A DNA stretch of 12,772 nucleotides from Burkholderiaceae bacterium (GCA_947457745.1 CANGWT010000037.1:1-12772); one strand, 5' to 3'; positions 6,059-12,772 are shown, counted from the stretch's first letter. The notes: generated by a model not told the origin, from the sequence alone. Numbers and translations: made by a program.

Positions 6059-6811
6059 ATGCGTCCAATAGAGAATATTTTCCAAGCAATTTGTTCTCAC
6101 CTACTACCAAGCGCGTGTATTGTTTGCGAGGCATTTCAGCGACACACCATCTGCCTTGATTGCTTAATCCAATTAAAATCAGATCAGTTATCCAATTACG
6201 AATGCTGTGAACAATGTGGTCTTACTCTTGAAGTTAGCGAGCTGACAGAAAAACGCTGTCGAGAGTGCATCACTAACCCACCCTACTTTGATGAAACTCA
6301 TTGTCTCGATCGTTACGAGGGTAGATTGCAGTCCGCCTTGCATCTGTTGAAATATCAGCGACGTCTAGCTTGCGCACATGGATTGGTATCAGCATGGAAT
6401 CAACTAATGACTCAGAGCTTAAAAAATTTACGGGTAGACTTTCTAATGCCAGTACCACTGAGTCCAGAAAAATTATGTTCTCGCGGCTTTAATCAAAGCT
6501 GGGAATTAGCTAGGCGGATTGATTGTGACAAAGATATTCATAAGAACCCACACATCTTAAGACGACATCATCATACCCAGCAACAGGCCAAGGAGAATCG
6601 TGCTAGTCGTCAAATTGCTATTCAAGACATGTTCTATATCAATCCTCAATTTCAAGGACAATTAGAATCCGCCACAGTGATTGTGTTTGACGATGTGATG
6701 ACCAGCGGGGCAACCTTAAATGAAATCGCTCGCGTATTAAAGGACAATGGGGCATCTCATGTTACTAATTGGGTTCTTCTACGAACGCTGTACCCAGCCT
6801 CAAGAAGTTAA
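6059..6811 (+). CDS. comF: ComF family protein (phosphoribosyltransferase-like, natural competence)
   Basis: ComF proteins help bring transformed single-stranded DNA into the cell and combine an N-terminal zinc ribbon with a type I phosphoribosyltransferase fold. The 250-residue reading shows four Cys pairs, CIVC (20-23), CLDC (32-35), CEQC (50-53) and CREC (67-70), then the family block MPVPLSPEKLCSRGFNQSWELAR, the HHTQQQAKENRASR segment, and the PRPP-binding loop VIVFDDVMTSGAT (207-219). I chose ATG 6059; an upstream TTG (6023) is less likely. The start region is divergent from the methyltransferase gene. trmL follows after 15 bases on the same strand. The exact biochemical activity is unknown for the family. 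Confidence 0.9.
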   Translation: MRPIENIFQAICSHLLPSACIVCEAFQRHTICLDCLIQLKSDQLSNYECCEQCGLTLEVSELTEKRCRECITNPPYFDETHCLDRYEGRLQSALHLLKYQRRLACAHGLVSAWNQLMTQSLKNLRVDFLMPVPLSPEKLCSRGFNQSWELARRIDCDKDIHKNPHILRRHHHTQQQAKENRASRQIAIQDMFYINPQFQGQLESATVIVFDDVMTSGATLNEIARVLKDNGASHVTNWVLLRTLYPASRS

Positions 6812-6826
6812 TATAAAGCTCTGCAC

Positions 6827-7297
6827 ATGTTTAATATCGTTTTATTCGAGCCAGAAATTCCACCCAACACGGGCAACATCATTCGCCTGTGTGCAAACAC
6901 AGGCGCAAAGCTGCATCTCATCGAGCCACTCGGCTTTCCGATGGAAGATGCCAAACTTCGCAGGGCTGGCCTGGACTATCACGAGTTCGCCAAAGTAAAA
7001 GTTCATCAAAACTGGGCGCGATTTCTGCTTGATGAACAACCTCAGCCTGAGCGTATTTTTGCCTTAACTACCAAAGGGTCTGGCAAGTTTCATGATGGTA
7101 CGTATTTACCTGAGGATTATTTTGTTTTTGGTTCAGAGACCAAAGGCATCACCGAAGAAGTTAGAAGCTCAATTCCAAGCCCTAACCAAATGCGCTTAGC
7201 AATGCAAGATAGCAGTCGCAGCTTAAATCTCTCGAATACGGTAGCGATCGTGGTTTATGAAGCTTGGCGCCAAAACGGATTACTGGGCGGAAGTTAA
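6827..7297 (+). CDS. trmL: tRNA (cytidine(34)-2'-O)-methyltransferase TrmL (SPOUT family)
   Basis: TrmL methylates the 2'-O of the wobble base (position 34) in particular leucine tRNAs, using SAM bound in a trefoil knot. The 156-residue length and motifs fit: MFNIVLFEPEIPPNTGNIIRLCANTG at the start, AGLDYHEF in the middle, and the knot motifs VFGSETKGI (100-108) and SRSLNLSNTVAIVVYEAWRQ (130-149). It follows comF by 15 bases and may share its transcript, although a TATAAA at 6812-6817 could give it an own start close to the ATG. No clear ribosome binding site is visible. It converges on gpsA with only 4 bases between stop codons. Confidence 0.96.
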   Translation: MFNIVLFEPEIPPNTGNIIRLCANTGAKLHLIEPLGFPMEDAKLRRAGLDYHEFAKVKVHQNWARFLLDEQPQPERIFALTTKGSGKFHDGTYLPEDYFVFGSETKGITEEVRSSIPSPNQMRLAMQDSSRSLNLSNTVAIVVYEAWRQNGLLGGS

Positions 7298-7301
7298 GAA
7301 C

Positions 7302-8324
7302 TTAGACTTCGAGCTTGGGATCGCGCCCCATCAGTTTTTTAACTGCTTCATGTGGTGATAGTTTTCCAGATAAGACCTCGCTCATCATGGCAGTAATTGG
7401 CATCTCGACACCTAAACGCGCAGCGAGATTGCCGACAGCAGAGGCACATAAGACACCCTCAGCAACATGTCCTAACTTATCCAAAATTTCAGGCAAGGGT
7501 TTTCCTGCTGCAAGCGCTAAGCCAACACGACGATTGCGAGAGAGATCGCCAGTGGCCGTCAAAATCAAATCGCCTACGCCAGTTAAGCCCATACAGGTCT
7601 CTGGTCTGCCACCAGCCGCTCTTACTAAACGCATCATTTCTGCAAGGCCACGAGTTAATACTGCAGCGCGTGCATTTAAGCCAAGATCTAAACCATCACC
7701 AATACCAGCCGCAATCGCTAAAACATTTTTAATAGCGCCACCCAATTCGACACCAATCAAGTCATCGCTGGCATAGATGCGCATATTACCGTGATGGAAG
7801 GCGCCCTGAACAATGTCACACAAAGTACTGGATTTGCTGGCGATGGTTAATGCACAAGGCATGCCATTAGCAACTTCTTGCGCAAAACTAGGTCCTGATA
7901 GGGCGCCATAAGAATGACGTATGCCATGGCTGTGTAGTTGATCTTCGCGTTCCACTACTTGGTGCGGTAATAAGGTAGTGCTGGGTTCTAAGCCCTTGCA
8001 CAACCAAACAATATTGAGCGGATGTTTTGCAAGGCGTAATACCTGCGCCACTGTTTCTGATAAACCAGACATCGGGGTAGCAATTACCAAAAGATCGTTT
8101 TCAGAAAGGCGTTCGATGGCCCGCTCAAAACTCACCTCTAACTGCAGGTCCTTAGGCAAGGTGACACCAGGCAAATAGTCTGTGTTTGCACCTGACTGCT
8201 GCATACCTTCAATTTGCTCAACGCTTCGAGACCAAAGACAAACATTGCCTGGCTGAAGATAGCGTGCAGCTTGCGCTGCCATAGCCGTGCCCCACGAACC
8301 AGCTCCAAGCAGCGTCACTTTCAT
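7302..8324 (-). CDS. gpsA: Glycerol-3-phosphate dehydrogenase [NAD(P)+]
   Basis: GpsA reduces dihydroxyacetone phosphate to sn-glycerol 3-phosphate, the backbone for phospholipid synthesis, in the cytoplasm. The 340-residue protein shows the Rossmann motif GAGSWGTAMA (7-16), WLCKGLE (107-113), SGPSFAQEVANGMP (143-156), the catalytic lysine K199 in GGAIKNVLAIAAGIGDGL, and SRNRRVG. Length is normal. It is the last gene of the rhodanese-grxC-secB-gpsA run and starts 24 bases after secB. The secB-gpsA adjacency is common in proteobacteria. Confidence 0.98.
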   Translation of the reverse strand: MKVTLLGAGSWGTAMAAQAARYLQPGNVCLWSRSVEQIEGMQQSGANTDYLPGVTLPKDLQLEVSFERAIERLSENDLLVIATPMSGLSETVAQVLRLAKHPLNIVWLCKGLEPSTTLLPHQVVEREDQLHSHGIRHSYGALSGPSFAQEVANGMPCALTIASKSSTLCDIVQGAFHHGNMRIYASDDLIGVELGGAIKNVLAIAAGIGDGLDLGLNARAAVLTRGLAEMMRLVRAAGGRPETCMGLTGVGDLILTATGDLSRNRRVGLALAAGKPLPEILDKLGHVAEGVLCASAVGNLAARLGVEMPITAMMSEVLSGKLSPHEAVKKLMGRDPKLEV

Positions 8325-8348
8325 GATCTGTGGGCTTTAAAATTCAGC

Positions 8349-8870
8349 TTAGTGGGGAAGAATGATTTTGCTTTCATCGGCTGAGCTACTTTCCGTCGCA
8401 GCCGCTTGCGCAGCCTGCATCAGACGATGCTCGTACATACCGTGGAAATTAATCTCATTCAAATGAATTGGTTGGAAACCAGCACGGCTAATGATGTCGG
8501 CAATATTTGAGCGCAGATAAGGATACAAAATTGTTGGGCAAGCAATGCCTAACATTGGGTCAATTTGCTCTGCAGGGATATTACTAAATTCAAAAATACC
8601 AGCTTGTTTTGCCTCAACCAAGAAGAGCGCTTTGCTCTCTACCTTAGCGGTTACTGTTGCAATTAAGGTAACCTCAAAAATTTCATCACCCAAACGGGTA
8701 ACTGCAACATCGACCTCAACCTCAACTTGAGGCTCGGCTGCCACTAATAAAATTTGCGGTGCATGCGGTTGTTCTAGGGATAAATCCTTGAGATAGATTC
8801 TTTGAATACGAAAGCCAGGCTCTTTTGAATTATCAGCTGCATCTGGGGTGGGAGTAGTTTGTTCAGTCAT
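8349..8870 (-). CDS. secB: Protein-export chaperone SecB
   Basis: SecB is a cytoplasmic tetrameric chaperone that keeps preproteins unfolded and passes them to SecA. The 173-residue product has the family landmarks FRIQRIYLKDLSLEQPHAP, the LFLVEAKQAGIFEFSNIP block, the CPTILYPYLRSNIADIISRAGFQPIHLNEINF segment and a variable acidic/polar C-terminus. The N-terminal ~18 residues form a Thr/Pro/Asp tail, slightly longer than in E. coli. It lies 21 bases downstream of grxC, an arrangement conserved in many beta- and gammaproteobacteria, and 24 bases upstream of gpsA, so co-transcription is likely. Confidence 0.98.
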   Translation of the reverse strand: MTEQTTPTPDAADNSKEPGFRIQRIYLKDLSLEQPHAPQILLVAAEPQVEVEVDVAVTRLGDEIFEVTLIATVTAKVESKALFLVEAKQAGIFEFSNIPAEQIDPMLGIACPTILYPYLRSNIADIISRAGFQPIHLNEINFHGMYEHRLMQAAQAAATESSSADESKIILPH

Positions 8871-8891
8871 GGAAACTTTCTGAGTAAATTT

Positions 8892-9146
8892 TTAAGCCAG
8901 CAGTGGATCAAGTTGGCCAGCGCGATCTAGGGCAACCAGGTCGTCATAACCGCCAACGTGGGTCTCACCAATATAAATCTGTGGCACTGTACGACGACCA
9001 GTGCGGGTCATCATGATCTCGCGCTGCGCAGGATCCCGATCAATCAGAATCTTCTCTAAATTAGCAACACCCTTCTTGTGCAGAAGCTTCTCTGCCATAA
9101 CGCAATACGGACAAACTTGAGTGCTGTACATCGTGACTGATGGCAT
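8892..9146 (-). CDS. grxC: Glutaredoxin 3
   Basis: A small glutathione-dependent thiol-disulfide oxidoreductase. The 84-residue protein has the classical active site CPYC (C12-C15), the TVPQIYIG cis-proline strand (residues 53-60) and the GGYDDL glutathione-binding turn. It starts 17 bases after the rhodanese stop and is followed by secB, so the three probably form one transcript. The pairing of a rhodanese, a glutaredoxin and SecB is a recurring proteobacterial arrangement. Confidence 0.97.
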   Translation of the reverse strand: MPSVTMYSTQVCPYCVMAEKLLHKKGVANLEKILIDRDPAQREIMMTRTGRRTVPQIYIGETHVGGYDDLVALDRAGQLDPLLA

Positions 9147-9163
9147 ATCTGAGACTCGCTAAA

Positions 9164-9577
9164 TTATTTAACCAATGGCAAGGCAGCTGCTTGCCAGCCT
9201 TGAACGCCGCCATCCAGAACTGCAACCTCTGGGAACCCCAGCTTATTAAGCTCTGGGACAAGCTTGCGAGCATTCGCACCAGACTGACAGACCAAAATAA
9301 TGGGATTGCTACGATCGAGCTTGAGCTTATCTATTCCAGATGGAATTTGCTCAGCCAAAATATGCTTTGATCCTGGCAGATGGCCAATCTTAAAATCTGA
9401 TTCGGGACGCAAGTCCAAAATGGCTGCCTTACGACGATTTATCCAAATAGTCGCTTCTGTAGGTGATAAGCCTTTTCCGCTAATAAGCGTAGATAATGTA
9501 GGAAGGAAGAGTGCTGTGCCCGTAACCAATAGGAGGGCAATAAGCGCTAAATTATCAATTTGTGTGAGAAAGTTCAT
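9164..9577 (-). CDS. Membrane-anchored rhodanese-like domain protein
   Basis: A 137-residue protein with an N-terminal hydrophobic helix (about residues 8-27) and a single rhodanese domain: AILDLRPESDFKIGHLPGSKHI followed by the active-site loop VCQSGANARK with the sulfur-accepting cysteine at residue 97, and a C-terminal LDGGVQGWQAAALP. Rhodaneses move sulfane sulfur; the true acceptor here is unknown. I chose ATG 9577 over the GTG just before it (9580), because a perfect TATAAT lies 6 bases upstream of that ATG. It heads the run rhodanese-grxC-secB-gpsA and is divergent from gpmA. It resembles the yibN-type protein next to grxC and secB in other proteobacteria. Confidence 0.92.
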   Translation of the reverse strand: MNFLTQIDNLALIALLLVTGTALFLPTLSTLISGKGLSPTEATIWINRRKAAILDLRPESDFKIGHLPGSKHILAEQIPSGIDKLKLDRSNPIILVCQSGANARKLVPELNKLGFPEVAVLDGGVQGWQAAALPLVK

Positions 9578-9583
9578 CACCGG

Positions 9584-9593
9584 ATTATAGAAT
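9584..9593. promoter_or_regulatory. Overlapping -10 elements of the divergent rhodanese and gpmA genes
   Basis: Only 22 bases separate the two start codons. On the minus strand a perfect TATAAT (9589 down to 9584) would place the start of transcription on the rhodanese ATG (9577). On the plus strand TAGAAT (9588-9593, 5 of 6 matches) would place it on the gpmA ATG (9600). The hexamers overlap, so the two promoters would compete. I see no good -35 on either side at 16-18 bases. Confidence 0.4.
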
Positions 9594-9599
9594 GGCTCT

Positions 9600-10289
9600 A
9601 TGAAACAACTTGTCCTTATTCGTCATGGCGAATCCGCTTGGAACCTTGAAAACCGCTTTACTGGCTGGGCGGACGTTGACTTAACCCCCAGGGGCACTGA
9701 ACAAGCCCTTGCTGCAGGTGAAAACCTCCGTAAAGCTGGCTATGAATTTGATGTGGCTTACACCTCAGTGCTCAGAAGAGCTATTCGTACCCTATGGCAC
9801 GTTCAAGACGCTATGGACCTCATGTGGCTGCCAGTGGTGCATAGCTGGAGACTGAACGAGCGTCATTATGGCGCCCTCACCGGTCTAAACAAAGCTGAAA
9901 CTGCCCAACAATACGGGGATGCCCAAGTTCATATTTGGCGACGCTCCTACGATGTACGCCCACCGCTCTTAGAAAAAGATGATGAGCGTAATCCGCAAAA
10001 TGATCCACGTTACGCAAAACTCAGTAATTCTGATATTCCCCTGGGGGAGTGCCTTAAAGACAATGTCGAGCGTGTATTACCCCTTTGGAATGAATCAATC
10101 GCTCCCGCCCTTAAAGCAGGTAAGCGTGTATTACTCGTCGCACACGGCAATAGCATCCGCTCTTTAATTAAGTATCTCGACCAGGTTTCTGATAAAGACA
10201 TCATGGAAATCAATGTCCCTAATGGCATCCCGCTTGTTTACGAGCTCGATGACAATCTCAAACCTATTCAGCATTTTTATTTGGATTAA
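9600..10289 (+). CDS. gpmA: 2,3-bisphosphoglycerate-dependent phosphoglycerate mutase
   Basis: GpmA interconverts 3- and 2-phosphoglycerate in glycolysis and gluconeogenesis. The 229-residue protein has the phosphohistidine motif LIRHGESAWN (H9), the NRFTGWADVDLT substrate loop, the acid/base glutamate E87 in LNERHYGALTG, and the second catalytic histidine H182 in LLVAHGNSIR. Length is normal for the dPGM family. No ribosome binding site is visible before the ATG, in line with a possibly leaderless mRNA. The protease gene follows after 14 bases on the same strand, which is a frequent gpmA-ctpA pairing in betaproteobacteria. Confidence 0.98.
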   Translation: MKQLVLIRHGESAWNLENRFTGWADVDLTPRGTEQALAAGENLRKAGYEFDVAYTSVLRRAIRTLWHVQDAMDLMWLPVVHSWRLNERHYGALTGLNKAETAQQYGDAQVHIWRRSYDVRPPLLEKDDERNPQNDPRYAKLSNSDIPLGECLKDNVERVLPLWNESIAPALKAGKRVLLVAHGNSIRSLIKYLDQVSDKDIMEINVPNGIPLVYELDDNLKPIQHFYLD

Positions 10290-10303
10290 GGTAAAACAGT
10301 AAT

Positions 10304-11737
10304 ATGCGCGTATTTTTCAAGAACTTTGCCCTAGTCTCTGTCGGCCTCATCGCCGGGGTTGCAGCCACTATCCAGCTTTCAGCTACAGCTCAACAGGGCA
10401 CGACACTCCCTTTAGATGAGTTGCGCACACTGTCGAATGTCTTTGCGCAAATCAAGCGGGAGTATGTCGAGCCAATTGAAGATAAACAATTGCTAACTGA
10501 TGCAGTCAAGGGCATGGTGAGCAGTCTTGATCCTCACTCCACCTATCTTGATAAAAAAGACTTTTCTGAAATGCAAGAGCAAACCAGCGGCAAGTTTGCT
10601 GGTCTTGGTATTGAAATCACCTCAGAAGATGGCGTTGTCAAAGTACTCAATCCGATTGAGGATAGCCCTGCAGCACGCGCTGGACTCCAAGCTGGTGACC
10701 TGATTACGCGCTTAGACGACAAACCGGTTCGTGGTATGTCACTTGATAAAGCAGTGCGCACTATGCGCGGTACACCAGGTACAAAAATTACCTTGACCGT
10801 CTTCCGTAAGAGCGAAGAGCGCAGCTTTCCAGTAACAATTACCCGCGCTGAAATTAAAGTGCAATCGGTCAAAGCCAAAATTTTGGACAACAATATCGCT
10901 TGGGTCAGAGTGACGAGCTTTCAAGAGCGTACCATTCCTGATCTTGCCAAGAAGTTAACTGAGCTTGCAAATCAAGATCCCAAAATGAAGGGCATCATTC
11001 TTGATCTTAGAAACAATGGTGGTGGCCTATTACAAGGCGCAGTCGGTGTTGCGGCTGCTTTCTTACCAGCAGATGCCGTCATCGTTTCAACTAAGGGTCA
11101 GACAGCGGACTCTAAACAGGTGTTTAATGCGACACCGGCGATGTATCGCCTAAGCGAGCCTGGTGATCCTTTAGCTGGCGTACCAGCGTTGTATAAAAAA
11201 TTACCGATGGTCGTTTTGGTAAATGCCTATTCAGCATCAGCCTCTGAAATTGTGGCTGGAGCATTACAAGATTACAAACGTGCAACCATTATTGGCAAAA
11301 CGACTTTCGGTAAAGGCTCTGTACAAACAGTCCGTCCTCTAACCAATGACTCGGCATTGAAAATCACAACGGCGTATTACTACACACCGAGTGGTAAATC
11401 AATTCAAGCCTATGGCATCAAACCCGATATTGCAGTGGATCAAAATAAAGATGGTGATCCTGATGATGTGTTAATCACTCGCGAGATCGACAGCGAGAAG
11501 CATTTGCGCAACAAGCAATCTTCAGAGGAAAAACTGGCCTCTGAACGAGAAAAACGCCGGCTAGAAGAGTTACAACGCATTGAAGAAAAAAATGCCAAGA
11601 AGACTCCAGAAGAGAAAGAAAAAGATAAGTCTAAAAAGCCTATCGAGCTCGGTAGTGCAGATGACTTCATGCTTACTCAGGCAGTAGCGTTTATCAATGG
11701 TGAACCTGTAAAACGCTCGGCCTCTAAGCTAGAGTAA
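10304..11737 (+). CDS. ctpA: S41 family C-terminal processing protease (CtpA/Prc type)
   Basis: A periplasmic or membrane-anchored serine protease that trims or degrades proteins from the C-terminus, often cell-wall enzymes and lipoproteins. In the 477 residues I see an N-terminal membrane/signal helix (about 8-28), a helical S41 N-domain with SLDPHSTYL (74-82), a PDZ domain (about 98-170; GLGIEI, LQAGDLI), and a catalytic domain with the LDLRNNGGG strand (233-241), nucleophile S312 (AYSASASEI) and general base K337 (FGKGSVQ). A Lys/Glu-rich, probably coiled segment (about 398-447) follows, before a short ordered tail. It lies 14 bases after gpmA. Substrates cannot be told from the sequence. 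Confidence 0.96.
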   Translation: MRVFFKNFALVSVGLIAGVAATIQLSATAQQGTTLPLDELRTLSNVFAQIKREYVEPIEDKQLLTDAVKGMVSSLDPHSTYLDKKDFSEMQEQTSGKFAGLGIEITSEDGVVKVLNPIEDSPAARAGLQAGDLITRLDDKPVRGMSLDKAVRTMRGTPGTKITLTVFRKSEERSFPVTITRAEIKVQSVKAKILDNNIAWVRVTSFQERTIPDLAKKLTELANQDPKMKGIILDLRNNGGGLLQGAVGVAAAFLPADAVIVSTKGQTADSKQVFNATPAMYRLSEPGDPLAGVPALYKKLPMVVLVNAYSASASEIVAGALQDYKRATIIGKTTFGKGSVQTVRPLTNDSALKITTAYYYTPSGKSIQAYGIKPDIAVDQNKDGDPDDVLITREIDSEKHLRNKQSSEEKLASEREKRRLEELQRIEEKNAKKTPEEKEKDKSKKPIELGSADDFMLTQAVAFINGEPVKRSASKLE

Positions 11738-11760
11738 TTTCTGGCATTAGGCATCTATAT

Positions 11761-12513
11761 ATGAATGATGAGCAGCTGCTTCGCTACTCGCGGCATTTAC
11801 TACTCGAAGAAATTGATGTTGTTGGCCAAGAAAAGCTTCTTGGCTCGCACATCCTCATCATTGGTGCCGGCGGATTAGGAAGTGCCGCCGCGCCTTACTT
11901 AGCTGCAGCTGGCGTGGGAAAAATAACGCTAGTTGATCATGACCAAGTCGAGCTCACTAATTTGCAGCGACAAATCATGCATACCCAGAACTCGATTGGT
12001 AAGGCCAAAGTGGAGTCTGGAAGGCAATTTTTACAAAGTCTGAATCCCACCATCACAATAGACGCAATCGCGGAAAAGGCTTCAGAAGATCTATTAAATA
12101 CACTCTTGCCGACAGTTCATCTCGTTTTAGATTGCACGGATAACTTTGCTACCCGCCAACTCATCAATCAAGCCTGCTTTATCCACAAGATTCCGCTCGT
12201 CTCTGGATCTGCCCTCAAATTTGATGGTCAACTCAGCGTCTTTGATTTTCGTAATGAAACATCACCCTGCTATGCCTGTCTTTTTTCTCCGGAAGAACGG
12301 CTTGAAGAGGTCAACTGTGCCAGCATGGGCATCTTTTCCCCTCTCGTTGGCATTATTGGCGCAATACAAGCAGCCCAGGCCCTTCAGACATTGATTGGCT
12401 TTGGTCAACCTTTAGTTGGAAGAATGTTGCTGTGGAATGCGGTCAATACTCAGATTGATGAGATTCGCGTTGCTCGAAATCCCGCATGTAAAGTATGCGG
12501 CTCCCCACACTAG
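11761..12513 (+). CDS. HesA/MoeB/ThiF family adenylyltransferase
   Basis: An E1-like enzyme that adenylates the C-terminal Gly-Gly of a small ubiquitin-fold sulfur carrier such as MoaD or ThiS. The 250-residue protein has MNDEQLLRYSRHLLLEEI at the start, the nucleotide loop IIGAGGLGSAAAPYL (33-47), D59 and the NLQRQ arginine (R70), and DCTDNF with D127. Zinc cysteines are C170 and C173 (CYAC) plus C243 and C246 (CKVC), and a conserved C186 lies before GIFSPLVGIIGAIQA. It lacks the C-terminal rhodanese domain of MOCS3-like proteins. No moa or thi genes are in view, so MoeB cannot be separated from ThiF. It starts 23 bases after ctpA and converges on ptsI. Confidence 0.92.
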   Translation: MNDEQLLRYSRHLLLEEIDVVGQEKLLGSHILIIGAGGLGSAAAPYLAAAGVGKITLVDHDQVELTNLQRQIMHTQNSIGKAKVESGRQFLQSLNPTITIDAIAEKASEDLLNTLLPTVHLVLDCTDNFATRQLINQACFIHKIPLVSGSALKFDGQLSVFDFRNETSPCYACLFSPEERLEEVNCASMGIFSPLVGIIGAIQAAQALQTLIGFGQPLVGRMLLWNAVNTQIDEIRVARNPACKVCGSPH

Positions 12514-12517
12514 GGAA

Positions 12518-12772
12518 TTAAGAAAGTAAATACTCTAAGGCTTTGGCCTGCTCTTCGGGCTCATAAGCACGAAGGATCCTAGGGGCGCGAGTCTTTAACA
12601 GACCTACATTTGCGTTTAATATCTCACGCTTGACCAACAATAACTGACTGAAGTGCATTGAGAAATCTGTCAGCCCGAGTGCAAGCAATAGTTTCGTTAA
12701 TACAGGATCGCCGGCCATCTCACCGCAAACAGCAACAGGCACATCTGCGCGCTTGGCTTGATCGATGATGCT
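12518..12772 (-). CDS. ptsI: Phosphoenolpyruvate-protein phosphotransferase (PTS enzyme I), C-terminal fragment
   Basis: The last 84 residues of a minus-strand gene that enters from the right edge. Enzyme I takes phosphate from PEP and passes it to HPr. The fragment holds the signature VPVAVCGEMAGDP, containing the PEP-site cysteine of the TIM-barrel domain. It is followed by a GLTDFSMHFSQLLLVKREI segment that matches the usual enzyme I ending (fSM...I..vK). The frame is open to the last base, so the short internal GTG start at 12742 is not the real one. Its stop is 4 bases from the stop of the MoeB/ThiF gene. Whether it serves sugar uptake or a regulatory PTS, as in many betaproteobacteria, cannot be told here. 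Confidence 0.92.
   Translation of the reverse strand, partial: SIIDQAKRADVPVAVCGEMAGDPVLTKLLLALGLTDFSMHFSQLLLVKREILNANVGLLKTRAPRILRAYEPEEQAKALEYLLS

Noticed and set aside
7315..7776. 153-residue plus-strand open frame opposite gpsA
   Set aside because: gpsA is complete and canonical on the other strand. The plus frame is Pro/Lys/Ala-rich with no domain, as expected from reading gpsA codons backwards.
9300..9590. 96-residue plus-strand frame opposite the rhodanese gene
   Set aside because: The minus-strand rhodanese motifs (DLRPES, CQSGANAR, DGGVQGW) are clear, and the plus frame lacks any signature.
10543..10893. 116-residue minus-strand frame inside the ctpA gene
   Set aside because: It covers the codons of the PDZ domain on the other strand and shows no family feature.
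12518..12742. Free-standing 74-residue gene at the right edge
   Set aside because: The frame continues to the end of the window, and the start codon is an internal GTG within the enzyme I signature. It is the tail of ptsI, not a small gene.
1..12772. Search for mobile elements, CRISPR, tRNA/rRNA, prophage or defence genes
   Set aside because: I saw no transposase or integrase frame, no regularly spaced repeats, no cloverleaf-like sequence and no long unexplained gap. The window is conserved core genome, and I cannot support an undescribed system.

Overview
The window looks like the chromosome of a betaproteobacterium of the Burkholderiales. Polynucleobacter or a close freshwater relative is my best guess. 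This rests on moderate-to-low GC, very tight gene packing, and the gene set and order around the cytochrome c oxidase locus (coxB-coxA-small assembly protein-ctaG-DUF2970-coxC, then an antisense twin-transmembrane gene, then SURF1). The genus is an inference from recalled gene order, not from a search. No mobile element, CRISPR array, tRNA, rRNA, prophage or toxin/defence gene is visible, and codon and base composition look uniform. This is ordinary core genome.

Region 1 (1-5231) is the aa3/caa3-type cytochrome c oxidase locus, read leftward on the minus strand. A perfect TATAAT promoter candidate lies ahead of coxB (subunit II with CuA and a fused C-terminal cytochrome c). It is followed by coxA/ctaD (subunit I), an unlisted 43-residue small assembly protein overlapping the coxA 3' end, ctaG/COX11 (copper delivery to CuB), a DUF2970 protein in ATGA overlap with ctaG, and coxC/ctaE (subunit III). 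A bidirectional hairpin terminator at 397-421 separates coxC from a small DUF2909 twin-membrane-helix gene on the plus strand. That gene is head to head with the start of SURF1 (heme a insertion), which runs off the left edge. Structural subunits, copper chaperone and heme assembly factor therefore sit together.

Region 2 (5232-7297) holds a BioC-like methyltransferase with a degenerate SAM-binding motif I (minus strand), divergent from comF (DNA uptake/phosphoribosyltransferase family), which is followed by trmL (tRNA wobble 2'-O-methyltransferase).

Region 3 (7302-9577, minus strand) is a compact run: rhodanese-like membrane protein, grxC (glutaredoxin 3), secB (export chaperone) and gpsA (glycerol-3-phosphate dehydrogenase), with gaps of 17-24 bases. 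Only gpmA lies upstream, in divergent orientation, as in many Burkholderiales.

Region 4 (9600-12513, plus strand) is gpmA (phosphoglycerate mutase), an S41 C-terminal processing protease (ctpA type) and a MoeB/ThiF-type adenylyltransferase. The 3' end of ptsI (PTS enzyme I) converges on it at the right edge. No gene-free stretch exceeds 180 bases.

The most interesting signals are modest. Two divergent gene pairs have -10-like elements placed so that three of the four predicted transcripts would begin on the start codon and the fourth about 3 bases before it (possible leaderless mRNAs). The methyltransferase has lost its glycine-rich SAM motif. Two convergent gene pairs are separated by only 4 bases. 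I found nothing that supports a new biological system.
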